Positions 42,686-56,700 of a stretch of DNA of 64,000 bases are shown here, one piece after another. How positions within the stretch are numbered: the first letter of the stretch is position 1; every line of letters starts with the position of its first letter. The stretch lies in contig NC_057319.1 in the NCBI RefSeq assembly GCF_000687475.1, positions 3,028,001 to 3,092,000 on the forward strand, read 5' to 3'. The notes below the pieces were generated by a model. It saw nothing but the letters and a program-made list of their open reading frames with translations, was not told where the DNA came from and made no database searches. This DNA is from Ustilaginoidea virens (lineage: Eukaryota; Ascomycota; Sordariomycetes; Hypocreales; Clavicipitaceae). A program made the position numbers and the translations under genes.

Positions 42686-44764
42686 GATCGAAGACCTCCC
42701 ATGAGCCAAAAGGGGCCGGCGGCATTGTTCCAGTGAAAACTCGACCAGTAGTTTCGACCTGCAAATCGCTAGCACAGCTGGTAATTTAGAACAAGGGGCA
42801 AAAGAAGTTCCTCTGGGTTCCCGTCGGTATCCCGGGCGTTCTCGGGGATTTGGAACAGTCATGTCCTAAGCCGTACGGAGGACAGTTCGATGTCCCCATC
42901 TTTAGTCGCTGCATTATGGGACTGACGATTCACTCACTGCCTTGCTTCCTTCAGGAGTCCGAGATTTTATGCTCGCGCTGGGTTTTGTAAACAAGCTGTT
43001 CCACAGCTAGTTTCGGGGCTGATCAGTGCATTGCGTTAGGATTCTGGGGTGTCGCCAAGGGCACTCTGGGCCTGGAGACACTGGAGATTTGGTATTACTT
43101 CAATCAATCATCAATCCAATCAAGCATCATAGGGTTAGGGACGCTGCCTATGTTCCCGAGTTCCTGAAATGGACCAACCGAGGTGAGGTGCGTGGCATGT
43201 GCATAGCTTTCATCAGCTGACAAGTTGAGGTGGAGATCTGCGTACATAGCATGTCAATAGTGGATACTGGACTTTGTTCATGGGGCGGTGCGACGCTTAA
43301 ATCGTCAGAACTCGGGACTGACTCAGGAATCAGTACGGGGTACTCACTCCGCACTCAAGAGGCGCAATTTGGTACAACGACGACCGAGTATCATCCGAGG
43401 CCATCCGTGTATCGACTCTATCGTCTATCGACGGACAAGCTGCGGTGCAGCTGGAAAAAATGCGGAAACTGTGGGGTGATTCAGTGACCAGTCGCCCCAA
43501 AGAGCGAGGCATTTCCGGCTGATTGCCCACCCGGGTGGTTCCTTTACCCAATAGTGCTGTGCTGCTATGTAGTACCTACCTTCTTTAACACAGCTCGAGG
43601 TTAGCAGGCGATGCGCTGGAGAAGGTTTCGCAAGATGTCAAAGCAGAGGCACATTGGGACAAGTGAAGATTCATTCGTTACAGACTCTATGCCAACACTT
43701 ACGATGCGCGAGAGCAACTGAAATTCACTGGAATTCACTGCCTTGTTTCGGCTCGTTCATGGACTTGTGCTGCGATGTGTCACCAACCCATTTGAAGTAG
43801 CCGAGCGGGCGGGCGCGGGGCCAGATCGGCGGCCTGTCGTACTGCAGCATCCGCATTCGATGTTCGGCATGCAGCACAACTTACTGAGCAGCCATGTAAA
43901 GTGTGAAGCAGAGAAAGTCTTAACGACTGGTTGTGGCCAATAGAGTATCCAAATCACCAAAGAATCCAGTCGCTCGAAGCGACGGAAGCGACGCTTCATT
44001 CAGCAGAAAATCAAGATTAGCGCGGCAAGCGTCAACGGGAAGGAGCCATTTCCACTTTTGCTCCTCCCAGCTCCCACCTTCCTCTTTCCCCAACTGGACG
44101 TCCGTTGTTCCTGCCCGCAAAGGCACAGCGCAGCATCACGGGGACTTGGATGAGGGACCAGCCTTCACACTGGCCAATTTTCCGTTTCCGTTCAGCTCTC
44201 CCTTCTCTCCGCGGTTTTGTCCCTCCCCGGCTCTGCATTCCTCGAACGAGAGCATCAGGCCGACTGTCGCAATACATGGCAAGTCGTGACGTCGCTGATT
44301 AATTGCCTTCTTCTTACAGGCTAAAGCCCACGTTCGCGCAAATACTGACTTCACCACTGCAACCTTTCGGCCCATTTCTTGTGAGCCATATTGCCTTTGC
44401 TTGGCAAATCATCACGTTGCTTATTGGTTGTGTTGGCGAGGTATTTGGGTCTGTTACCCGCTCTACCAGGGTCGACACTGGACGTGGATGCCTTTCTATC
44501 AAGCTGCTTCCATCAATTATCCTTCCCTAACCTTTCCTCAAAAGCATATTAGAAAACCCGTCGAATTTTTGGCCATTGCGCGAGGGCTGATTTGTCGTGG
44601 TTGTTCAGTTGCGCACCTCGTCTTTGACCAAGATTCTGCATGTATCATTTGCAGATGGTCAGTATTCCGCGAAACGGCCAAGGTTCCACGACTCCATGAC
44701 GTACTCAAATCTCTTGCGACAATATCTCTACACCCATCCTCATTCTTGAAATCTGGCCATCATA

Positions 44765-47700
44765 ATGGACCATGAAGTGCTGTCGGTCTCTAACCCGAAT
44801 CCTCGTCGTCTTCCCGGCCCTCAATTGCTGCATCAACTTGTCGCATCTTCAAACGATGGCATCGCAATAGATTATTTGTGTGAAGATGTTTGCTCTTCAT
44901 ACTCTTACAAACAACTCCACGATGCGTCCCAACAGCTGTCAAAACTCATCAGCTTCCTTCACCGGGAGCTTGACAGTCACGCGGACATGATTGTTCCTGT
45001 TATGATGCCACAGTGCCCTCAACTTTACATCTCGTTGTTGGCGGTGCTCAAAGCGGGCGGTGCATTCTGTCCCTTGAACATTGAGACTCCCCCTGAGAGA
45101 GTAATGTTCATTCTTAATGACGTATCAGCAAAGGTCGTCTTGGTCACGCGGCAGCTTGCCGAGTCGATACCATCTGAATGTGACGTGGCCGTGATCCAAG
45201 TTGATGCATTGGGATCTTTATCAGAATACGAGAACATCTCAAATCGCGCAACCTGTCCCGATCGATTGGCTTATGTCATGTATACATCAGGATCCACGGG
45301 GACGCCTAAAGGTGTTGGTCTTAGTCACAGAGCAGCAACACAAGCACTTCTCGCCCATGATCGTCATCTCCCCCAATTCACAAGATTTTTGCAGTTTGCC
45401 GCCCCGACATTTGATGTTTCAGTGTTCGAGATCTTTTTCCCCTTTTTCAGGGGAAGAACCCTCGTGTGCGTGAGGAGGGAGGAGATGCTTAATGATTTGC
45501 CAGCTAGCATGCGTCGAATGAACGTTGACGCCTGCGAACTTACTCCAACCGTGGCAGGCGGCCTTCTCAAGAAACGCCAAAATGTCCCAAGCCTGAGGCT
45601 CTTGTTAACAATTGGCGAAATGCTGAAAATGCCCGTCATACAAGAGTTTGGTGGCAATGAAGAGCAGGAGAGCTTGCTTTGGGCCATGTACGGTCCCACA
45701 GAAGCAACGATACACTGGTAAGAGAAATGACCAAAGCCCGTCCATCTGGATACCCTACCTATAATCTATTTTCTAGCACTTTGAAACCGAGCATCCCGTC
45801 AAATTCGTCTCCTGGAAGCATCGGGCTGCCACTTGACACGGTTTCCTGTTTTGTTATTAAACCGGCAAATTCTTCCAAAGAGCACCATGACTTTCAGCTT
45901 CTTCCCAGGGGAGAGGCTGGGGAACTCGCTATCGGTGGTTTTCAGCTGGCCAGAGGCTATTTAAACCGCCCCGAACAAAATACAGCTGCCTTTATTGATT
46001 CACCCTATGGTAGGATATATCGCACCGGAGACAAAGCCGTCATGAAATCCGATGGCTCATTTGAATGTCTTGGTCGGCTATCAGATGGCCAGGTTAAACT
46101 TCGTGGTCAACGCATTGAACTTGGCGAGATTGAGCACGCCGCCTTGAGAGCCCCTGGGTGTCATGGTGCTTGCGCTGCTGTCGTGAGCGCTAATCTAGTG
46201 CTGTTTTGCGCCGTGGATCACGGTGTAACAGAAGACATCATCGAAGGAATTTGCAGATCATGGCTCCCGCGATTCATGATACCACACGATATTGTTTTGA
46301 TGGGCGAATTTCCGCGACTTCCAAGTGGGAAAGTGAATAAAAAGAAGCTCGAATCTGAGTTTAAGCAACAGAAACCAGCTGCAATTGTTGCATCAGAACC
46401 TTCTTGTGGCTTAACGCGGCTAGAAATGGACATGATTGACACTATTTCCGAGTTAGCGAGACAGAACGTCAACCTTCAGACTAAACTGGCCACTGTGGGT
46501 ATAGACTCACTGTCAGCGATCAAGTTGGTAGCTGCTCTTCGACACAAAGGCTACGACTCATCAGTTGCCGACCTTTTGAAGCTCAGAACAGTAGGTGAGA
46601 TATGCAACCATCTGCAAGGGAGGTCTCGGGTCTGCGCGACGCCGCAAAATAGTGAAAGACGCTTGAAGGAGCTTGGTTCACGCAGCCCAGTGCCTCAACG
46701 GCAACTTTTGTCGACGCACGTGGGCGGATTGGTAGAAAGGGTCATGGCGTGTACGGAATTGCAGTCTTGGATTCTGGCGGAAACCGAGCAAAATTCAAGA
46801 ACCAACTGCAACGAAATCTTACTGAAAGCTGCATCGTCTGTGAAAACCGAAACATTGTTTGATGCTTTCTCCGAAGTAATACAAAGTAACGAAATTCTCC
46901 GAACTGGATTTCTACAGTGGGAAGGAAGATATATTTCGGTCGTTTTTCCGAGACCACGAATCGGTCAAGTCGAAATCCGGCCAGAGCTCCAACGTCGGTT
47001 GGGAATGAGCACCAAGGAAGATTTTCTAACAACCTTTCAGGTCCAATTGATTTCTGCCAGAGAGAATGAAGGGCCAGGCATCTTCATACAAGCGCACCAT
47101 GCCATATACGATGGCTGGACCATGGACATGCTTCTTTCCGATGTGTCACAATTACTTCAAGGCATATCTCTGCCGCCTCGTCCTCAGTTCAAAGATATCG
47201 CCAGTTTCCAAACGTTGATTACAAAAGAAGAAAAGGACAACTCGAGGGCGTTTTGGAGCAAAGCACTACTTAATTGGAGTAAAGTGCCATTTCCCAAGCT
47301 TCTAGCTCGCCCTGGACCAGATGAAATTTGCACAAAGACAGACTTTGTCGAGATAGCACCGGCAGCTGTTGAAGAATTGTCACGTATGAATGAGATAAGC
47401 ATTGCGGTTTTATTTCAAGCTGCGTTGGCCATGACATGGCGAGGGGTGACTGGAGAACCCGATGTCTTGTTTGGATCAGTTGTCTCGGGACGAACAATGC
47501 CAGTCCCATGCATAGAGCAAATCATGGGCCCTTGCATTGCATCAGTGCCCCTGAGAATAGACACTGGAACCATGAAGACAACACTTGATATTCTGAGAAG
47601 TATCCACCGGAGCAATCGTGCTGCCATGGAGCATTGCAACCTTTCACTATCCGAAATAGGCAAGCTAGTCGGGGCTCAGGCTGGCGAGTCATTGTATGAT

Positions 47701-50700
47701 GTTTTGTTCGTCTACCAACAGTCTTTATATGATTTCGAAGGTACACATGGTCTGTTGAGGCACGTAAGCCATCTCGATAGACTGGAAACAAAGTTGCTGG
47801 TAGAAGTGGAACCTCGGCCAACAGGTTTCGCTTTACAGATCACATACCATTCTACTTCAATTGAATCGGGTTTTGTGGATGAGGTTTCCCAGCAGATTGG
47901 AAGCTTTTGCAGGGCAATTCTTCTCAACTCAACTGGGACCTTGGAAGCAGCTGGTAAAGAAGTTCGGGTAAAATTGTCGGCTTTTGAAGAAAGAGTTGAC
48001 ATCAAAAATGAGCCTCATGATCTCGTGTCTCTCTTTGACGCCTCAGCGAAGCGAAATCCAGATGCGGAAGCGATAAGATTCGTGACCTCTGTCGAGAAGA
48101 GTGGATTCAAAACCACAACATTGTCTTATTCGGCAGTAAATCAGAAAGCAAATCAGATAGCACACCATCTTCAACGTTCTGGTGCAGAGGTTGGAGATGT
48201 TATCGCGATCATCATGCCAAAATCTGCGATATTCTACACTTCAACTTTGGGAGTCCTAAAGGCGGGCTGTGCTTACTTACCTATCTTACCAACCACTCCT
48301 GCCGAAAGGATACGTGAAATATTGCAGCAAGCAAATGCCAAGCATTGCTTGGTTGACGATGCCCTCACTGAGGACATCTTGCTGCCAGATTCGGTCACTC
48401 TTCTCAATGTACATTCCATGTCGACTTCAGATATGCAGCCTGCGAGCATCCATTTACCTTCAAGTCCTGATCGCCTTGCCTACGTAATCTTCACCTCGGG
48501 ATCAACCGGAACTCCGAAAGGCGTCGCCGTTACTCAGAGAAGTATTGCGAGTAATGTTGCTCACCTGAGCACGGTCTATCCAATAACAGCAGCCCGACCT
48601 CGATTGCTGCAGGCTTGTTCGCCCACGTTTGACGTCTCGGTTTTCGAAATATATTATGCCTGGAATGTTGGTATGAGTCTATGCGGAGCCGACAACGATG
48701 TTCTTTTCACGGACCTTGAACACGCTATCCGAGAGCTTAGAATCACGCATCTTAGCTTGACGCCAACTGTTGCTTCCCTCATAAAGCCGCAAAACGTACC
48801 ACAAGTCGAATGCATTGTCACTGCGGGGGAACCTTTGACTTCGCCTGTTCTTGATAACTGGGGATCGTTGTTATTTCAGGGATATGGCCCCTCCGAGACA
48901 ACCAATATCTGTGTCATTGGGAAAATGTCTCAGGGAGATAACCCTCAGCATCTAGGATGGGCGTTGCCAAGTACGTCTGTTTTTGTCATGGCGCCTAATA
49001 CACTAGATGTTTTGCCGATTGGATGGATCGGCGAACTCTGTTTCGGTGGCGGCCAAGTTGCTCGTGGGTATCTCAATGATGAAGCACTGACTGCTAAGAA
49101 CTTCATCGTACATCCATTTTTTGGAAGAATATACAGATCCGGAGACATGGGTAGAATGCTGCCTGACGGATCCTTGATGTTTAGCGGTCGAACAGATGAT
49201 CAAATAAAACTCCGAGGACAGCTCATCGAGGCCAGCGAGGTGAACAGCACGTTGACGAACAATTCCTCAACAGAAATTGCTATCACAATCCTTGTTAAAG
49301 GAGGAGAGCTTCAATCAGATCAACTAGCTACTTTTTACAAGCCAAGACACACGGTCCAATCATCAAAGATACTTGAGATAAACGCCCATCTACATCACAC
49401 ATTATTTTCGACGCTGAAATCTCGTCTACCCGCATACATGATTCCGTCTTACATGATCCCAGTTTCGGACTTGCCTATTACACCAAGTGGAAAAGTGGAC
49501 AAACGCATCTTGATACAATGGTTCGAAGCTCTTCCTGGAGATTACCTTCAGAGAGCGTCTGAAACCTCCTTTGTGACGGAATACGATGCCCAGTGGACCA
49601 AACTTGAACAACAGATTGCCCAAGTCGTGGCCGAGTCGTGCAATATTTCGAAAACAGAGATTGGAAGGTGGACCCCATTCGCAAGCTTGGGAATCGATTC
49701 CATATCTGCAATCCCACTTTCAAGATTGTTGAGGGGCCGCCTGGAGTTCCCAGTCCCTATATCCACTATTCTACGCAATCCAACCGTGATGCAACTGGCG
49801 CAATCTCTGAGCCGACGTGATGACCAAACACCACGTCAAGCATACCAGAACACCCGGGATTGCATGAAAAGGTTTGGCACAGAAGTTCAGGAGGATTTGA
49901 GGCATAAGAGTGCGGATATCGAGGATATTCTGCCGTGTGTGCCGTTGCAAGAGGCAATGCTATTGAAGGGTCAGGGAAGCTACTACAATAAGATTCTCCT
50001 ACGACTCCAGGTTTCACCAAGTGCTATGCAGTCCTACTTCAACGAGGTTTCAAGGAGGCATGGAATATTGAGAACATGTTTCGTTACTACCAGAAATAAT
50101 GCGCACCCGATAGCTCAGGTTATTCTGCGCAAATGGCGTTTACCATGGAGAACGTTCGAGGTAACTGAGCCTTCTCTCGAGAGGGCAAGCCGAGAGCACC
50201 TTGATTCGCTTCCGGAGCCTCTTGACTCGATGATACCGCCATGTTCCTTGGCTGTGATACGGTATAGAGGGTCAAACTTTTTGTCATTTATATGCCACCA
50301 TGCCCTGTACGACGGCATTGCAATGGAAAATATCTGGAGAGAAGTGGAATCTTTGGCTCACCACCAAGTTTTACCAGCTCCTGTGTCTTACCTGCCGTTC
50401 CTTCAGCAATCTTTGACTCTTCCAGCTGATGTGGAATCTTTTTGGCAGAAGGAATTCGAAGGATTCGAAGGGCTCTCTGAATTTGCTCGATCCTCAAAAC
50501 TCAGTTTCAATCAGTGTACACACACCTCTTCTATCGATATGCCCTTTGAGGAAATCCAACGAAAAGCGAGGCGCTTGGGAGTATCTCTGTTATCAGTTTG
50601 CCAGGCCTCCTGGGCTGCAGTGCTTGCATCCATGTTCGATAAGCCAGACATAACCTTTGGAAATGTGGTCAGCGGTCGAACAACTGCGCTTGACGGAATC

Positions 50701-53700
50701 GACCGTCTAGTCGCACCTTGCTTCAACACAATTCCCTTGCGCATGGATATATCGAAAAGCACACAGAGCATTGACCTTCTCGAAAGGTACCAGAACCTCA
50801 ATGTGAAACTGTTTCCATATCAATTTTCACCGCTCAAGCTTGTTCAAAAAATTGTCGGAACTCAGAATCGCGTGTTATTCAATACGCTTTTCCTTCTACA
50901 GAAGCCTTTGACAGATATGGATAAAAGCATCTGGACGCTAGAGGAAGATTCAGGAAGCATGGATGTCGCTCTGCTTTGCGAAGTTGTTCCATGTCCCAAG
51001 TTAAACTCTATAATCCTGAACTTGCACTACGATATGGACATCATCACAGACGAACTAGCGTCATCTATTTCGGACACTTTTAAACTTGTGATGCGCTCAA
51101 TGTTGTCATCTCCTTTCGACTCTGTCCCTGGTCAATTCTTGACTCTTTCTTCGGCCGAAAACTTTCGAAGTCTCGTAATCATGAAGACAAAGCGTCTCGT
51201 AACTGAGCAAGAGGGAAAAGGTTCTCAGTGGACCGTTCTGGAAAAGAAAGTTCGTAAATCGATTGCCAGTGTTTCAAAGACAGAAGAGTCTGTTATTCAC
51301 CACCATACAACCATCTTTCAACTGGGTCTGGATAGCATCAATGCAGTCCAGATTGCGTCGCTGCTTCGATCTCAAGGCTTTCCCGTTTCTTCTTCCGATG
51401 TCGTGGAGTGCCCCAGTTGCGAGAGGCTAGCAGCCAGGATTGAACAGAGTCTCAAAAAGCTAGGTAGCCAATCCCCCACGCTGAACTTTGCCGCATTCCG
51501 GAAAGCTATTGCAGCAGAGATCATCGATGGTGTCCCCTCCAACGTAAACATAGAAGCCGTGCTGCCATGTACCGCCATACAAAACGCGATGCTCACGGCT
51601 TTCCTCCAATCAGCTGAAGGGAGTTATCTCAACTTTTTGTTTTACAGAATTGAAGACAGAACTAATATTCAAGAGCTTGCTGGCGCCTGGAAGTTACTTC
51701 AGCAACACCACCCCATGCTACGTACCGGATTTGTCCCGACTTCGCATCCGCATAGTGCTTTTGCCATGTTAAGACGAGAGGCAACCGACTTAAATCCCCC
51801 GGTGCAGTTATTTTGCCGTGAAAGTAGCAACGTCTTCAATTTCTCATCGTGGAAAGAGGAAACTCGATTGCAACTGAGAAAAAACATGAGCATGCCGCCC
51901 TGGAGAATAGCCCTGGTTCAAGATGGAGAAGCCATACTGATGCATATTGCGATTCATCATGCGTTGTATGATGCTATCTCTTTCCATGGTCTTATTCACG
52001 GACTTTATCAATTTTTGCAAAAGAAACCTTGCAGGTTTGGAAACATCGAGCCAGCGCTGGCAGAGATAGTGTCACGAACACAAGATGACCTGTCGCAGTC
52101 GCGGCAATTCTGGCAGAGCTATGCAGAGAGGACCGTGGTCAATAAGTTTCCAGTAATGACTCCGCTACGTGTCGGACTTGGAAAAGTAATCATTAAGCAA
52201 AAGCAGTTCTCAATGACACATGAAGAGGTGCATGCGGCAACAGCTTTGATCGGGACGTCGTTACAAGTCGTCTTGCAAGCCACCTGGGCAAGGCTCCTGG
52301 CCTCATACCTGGGGGAGCGTTCGGTTGTTTTTGGAGTTTGTTTGGCCGGAAGAACGACAGACGAAACTATTACTGCTCCATTCCCATGTATCACGACGGT
52401 CCCTATCGTGGTGGAAACGACGAAATCGAACAAAAGCATGATGAACAGAATGAACGAGTTCAATTCAACCTTGCACAAGCATCAATTTGCGGCACTTTCA
52501 AGCATACAAAAATGGCTTGGATACCCTAGTACGCCAGTTTTTGATACTATTCTGGTGTATCAAAATGCAAGATCTTCTCCATCAGTTATGCCAGGTTGGG
52601 ACCTTGTTGCAGATGAGCCATGCGTTGAATACGCTGTGTCTTTGGAGTATGAATCATCTCGTGAAGGAGATGCACTCATAAGGATCACCACGAGGTCTGA
52701 TGTTTTGCCTTCGGAGCAAGCAGAACTGATGCTCCGGCAATTCGACGCAATATTGGCGCATTTTTTGAAGCAGCCGGACGGAACGGAGCACGAACTTTAT
52801 ACGACGGAGGAGGGAATATTTTCCATTTCTCCTGCTAGGATGCCAGCGATGATAGCTCAAGTTGAGTTAGTGCACCAGTTAGTTGAGAAAAACGCTGAGT
52901 CGCAACCAGATTCCCCAGCTTTAGAGTTCGTCAAGTCCTTCGATAGCCAATGCGATTCTGCAAGCGTTTGGTCTTACAGAGAACTGGATGAGGCCGGAAA
53001 CCAAGTCGCTCATCTTCTATCAGACATGGTCAGCGTTGGAGATACTGTTGCTGTGCATTTTCCAAAATGCCCTGAGGCATACATCTCCATACTGGGAGTT
53101 CTGAAGGCGGGATGTTCGTTTGTCGCTCTGGACCCCAGTCTGCCCGACGCACGAAAGAAATTCATTCTAGAAGACTCAAAGGCAGCTTGCCTCTTGACCG
53201 ATGACCCTGCCGCTGCTCCCTCCGATATTGGGGTACCAGCCGTACTCATTGATATTGGAGGAATCAAAGAGCTTCCAGTGACCCGTGTCATACATGAACC
53301 CGGTATAATGTCGACTAGTACTTGCTACTGTCTTTACACGTCGGGAACTACGGGAACTCCCAAAGGCTGCGAAATAACGCACGAAAATACAGTACAAGCT
53401 ATGATGGCGTTTCAGCATCTTTTTGAAGGGCACTGGCAGAGAGAATCGAGGTGGTTGCAGTTTGCTGCTTTTCATTTTGACGTTTCCGTCTTAGAACAAT
53501 ACTGGAGCTGGTCCGTCGGCATAACAGTCGTAGCCGCACCGAAGGACTTGATACTGGATGATCTCGTGGGATCTATCAGCAAGTTGCGAATCACGCATTT
53601 AGACCTGACGCCAAGTCTAGCTCGGCTTACTCACCCCGATGAGCTTCCAGACCTGTGCAAAGGTGTCTTCATCACTGGAGGCGAACAGCTGAACCAAGAC

Positions 53701-56700
53701 ATTCTCGACGCGTGGGGACCGAAAGCTGTAATATATAATGCTTACGGGCCAACGGAAGCTACCATTGGTGTGACGATGTATAAACGCGTCCCTATCAATG
53801 GAAGGCCGAGTAACATTGGGCAGCAATTCCCCAACGTGGGATCCTACATCTTCCACACTGGTACGGAAATTCCGGTTCTGAGAGGTGGTGTCGGCGAGCT
53901 CTGTGTCTCCGGAAAACTGGTTGGAAAAGGTTACCTGCAGCGCCCGGAGCTCTCGAAAGAAAAATTTCCCGTGCTTTCATACTTCAAAGAGAGAGTTTAC
54001 CGCACAGGAGACCTAGTGAGAATCCTACATGATGGCTGCTTCGAGTTCCTAGGCAGAGCAGATGACCAGGTAAAGCTGCGTGGTCAACGCCTAGAGATTG
54101 AAGAGATTAACCAAGTCATACGCAGTGGGAATTCTCAAGTCCAGAATGCAGCTACGCTCGTTATCAGTCATGAAAAAAAGGATTTTCTCGTGGCGTTCGT
54201 GACCAGACATGATGAAGCTACCACACATCTTCGCATCACAGGAGATGACGATGAAATAACGAAAAAAGCTCGCAAATCTTGTCTTGAAAAACTACCTGGC
54301 TATATGGTACCGACATATTTCATTCCTCTGTCATATATTCCGCTGTCGTCCAATAACAAAGTGGAAGCCAAGCGATTGAGGCTATTTTTTGATGACATAG
54401 GTCAAGAGCGCCTTATGCAATTTACTGGCCAAAGAAGCCATTCACGGAACACTCATCTTGATCATACTACCCTTGAAACTGTTGTGGGGGTGTTGGCGGA
54501 ATTCTGCAGGATTCCGAGGGTCAAGATTTTGAGGTCAACAAGTATATTCGACCTCGGCGTTGACTCCATTTCCGCCCTGCAACTCTCAACGTTGCTCAAA
54601 AACAAGGGCATTGATGCCGCGACACCGGCTCGAATACTCCGTTTTCCAATTGTCGCGGATCTAGTCCACGAATTAGCTGGCAAGGGCACACGTAAGAACA
54701 GTTCTCAAGTGGCAAAGGAGGTCAAACAGATGTTGCAAGTTTGGCAATACAGGTATCGCGGCATCGCCTGCCGGGAGCTACAAGTAGAGCCGTGTAAGGT
54801 CGAATATATAACTCCGTGTTCTCCTCTTCAGGAAGGAATGATATCTGCAGCCCTTTCGGAAAACTCTACACGTCCCTACTTCAATTGGTTTGATATACAA
54901 CTCAGAAGCGAAACGTCGATGACCAGGGTCCAGCAAGCTTGGGAGTTGACTTTGTTGAATAATCCCATATTGCGCTCGGTGTTTTTGAGGACCACTGACG
55001 GCTTTTTCCAAGTTGCTTTACATGGAACGCAAAACTTCTGGCATCTCATCTCTGTTGCTGCTGACGACGGCATCGAGGCAGCTTTGGAGGATCAGAGGTC
55101 AAGCTGGATTGCAAGCAACTCCTCACATATCGTTTCTCCATTTCAATTTATACAGGTCCAGGGACCGGGGAAACAAGCGCTTAGACTTCATATGTTCCAT
55201 GGCCTTTATGATGGCAACAGTTTTGAACTCATGAACAAATATGCCTTGTGCGTCTATGAATCAGAACATCCTCCTCCTGCGCCGAGCTATGTTGAAGCTC
55301 TTTATCGCGGTCCTTTAAGGAGCTTTGAATTCTGCAAAAATTTTTGGATTTCACATCTGGGACGTTGGGAGTTCTGTCCTATTTCATTTGCAGCTCCTTC
55401 TTTAGCCAGGTCGAGGTTCATTGAGTGCTGTCGTTTTCTTCCAATCGAAGCCCTGGAGAATTTACGAAGCCAAGCGAATGTAACACTACAAGCAGTTGTG
55501 CTCTCACTTTGGACCATCGTTTTGCAAACTCATATATCCAGGATGCTCACAGTGGGCGTCATCGTCGCGGGCAGATCAATTGACTTGCCCCATATCGAAA
55601 ATACAATGGGGCCACTGTTCAATACAATACCTTTCTTTAACCAGAGTCTTGTCGGCTTAACGTGGAAGGGCCTGGTTCGGCGTTGCCATGAGTTCAACAC
55701 TGATATTCTGCCATTTCAACACGTACCCCTCAGGGACATTCAGAGATGGTGCTCTAAAAGTCAACCATTATTTGACAACCTTTTCGCCTTTCGAGTGGGA
55801 AGCTTAGAGTCACGGTCTGGGGAAGAGGAAAATCCATGGACCATAGTTGAAGGCCAGCAGGTAAATATTGATTATCCGCTCGCTTTTGAGGCAACTGATA
55901 CACGGGATGGACAGTTACACGTTCGCTTAGTGGCCTGCGAAGACGTACTAAATAGCGAGGCAATGGAAGGAATGATCAATCATTTCCACCAAATGATGAC
56001 GACAGTCAGGCAAGATACGTTGCTAGCAGAAAACGTACCGGAACAAGCCGTAGCTACTACTTGCAAACTTTCCGCTGTGCCTCATAGTCGTACTGAGAAC
56101 GCACCGGAGCAAGAGTCCGATTGGACCCCGATTTCGTTGGCGCTCAGAGACGAGCTTTGCATACTTGCCGGAATTTCGCCTGAGCACATCGGTCCGGATA
56201 CTTCGATTCTTGATCTAGGAATAGACAGCATCGACTCTATCAAGATCTCGGCTAGGTTGGCGAAAAGGGACATCAAAGTATCAGCATCGCAAATCGTCCG
56301 TTTCCAGACCATCTCTGCTATTACTGGCGCGTCCTCGGCTGTTTCCATTCCTCAAAACAGCACAAACAGTGCCATTCTGGCAGATATCAAACGCGGCTTG
56401 AAATCTTATTTGGAAGCCCGAAGCGTTGACTTGAGTCAGCTGGAGGATGTTCTTCCACCAACGCCGCTACAACAGTCTATGATTGCAGGAATGATCGAGT
56501 CCGATTTCGAATGGTACTTCAATCAAGACATATTAGAGCTGAATGAGGGCGTTGATATAATCAGACTAAAAGAAGCATGGGAAACGGTAGTTGAGGCATC
56601 TCCAATCTTGCGTACCGGCTTTCTGGAAGTGGACAGTTGCGAATACGACATTTCCTATTGCCAAGTTGTATTCAGGCAAAAGCAAGTCTATATTTCGCTA

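Larger units (their letters stand above)
40550..44764. promoter_or_regulatory. 4.2-kb divergent intergenic region between sidA and the NRPS
   Basis: No gene was supported here on either strand. It carries the iron-type GATA cluster at 42650-42685, a near match ATCTGATAC at 42240, a generic TGATAA at about 41096, a poly-A run of about 32 (41393-41424) and a CT-rich patch near 41825. It must contain the promoters and 5' leaders of both siderophore genes, and is unusually long for this compact window. Confidence 0.7.
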
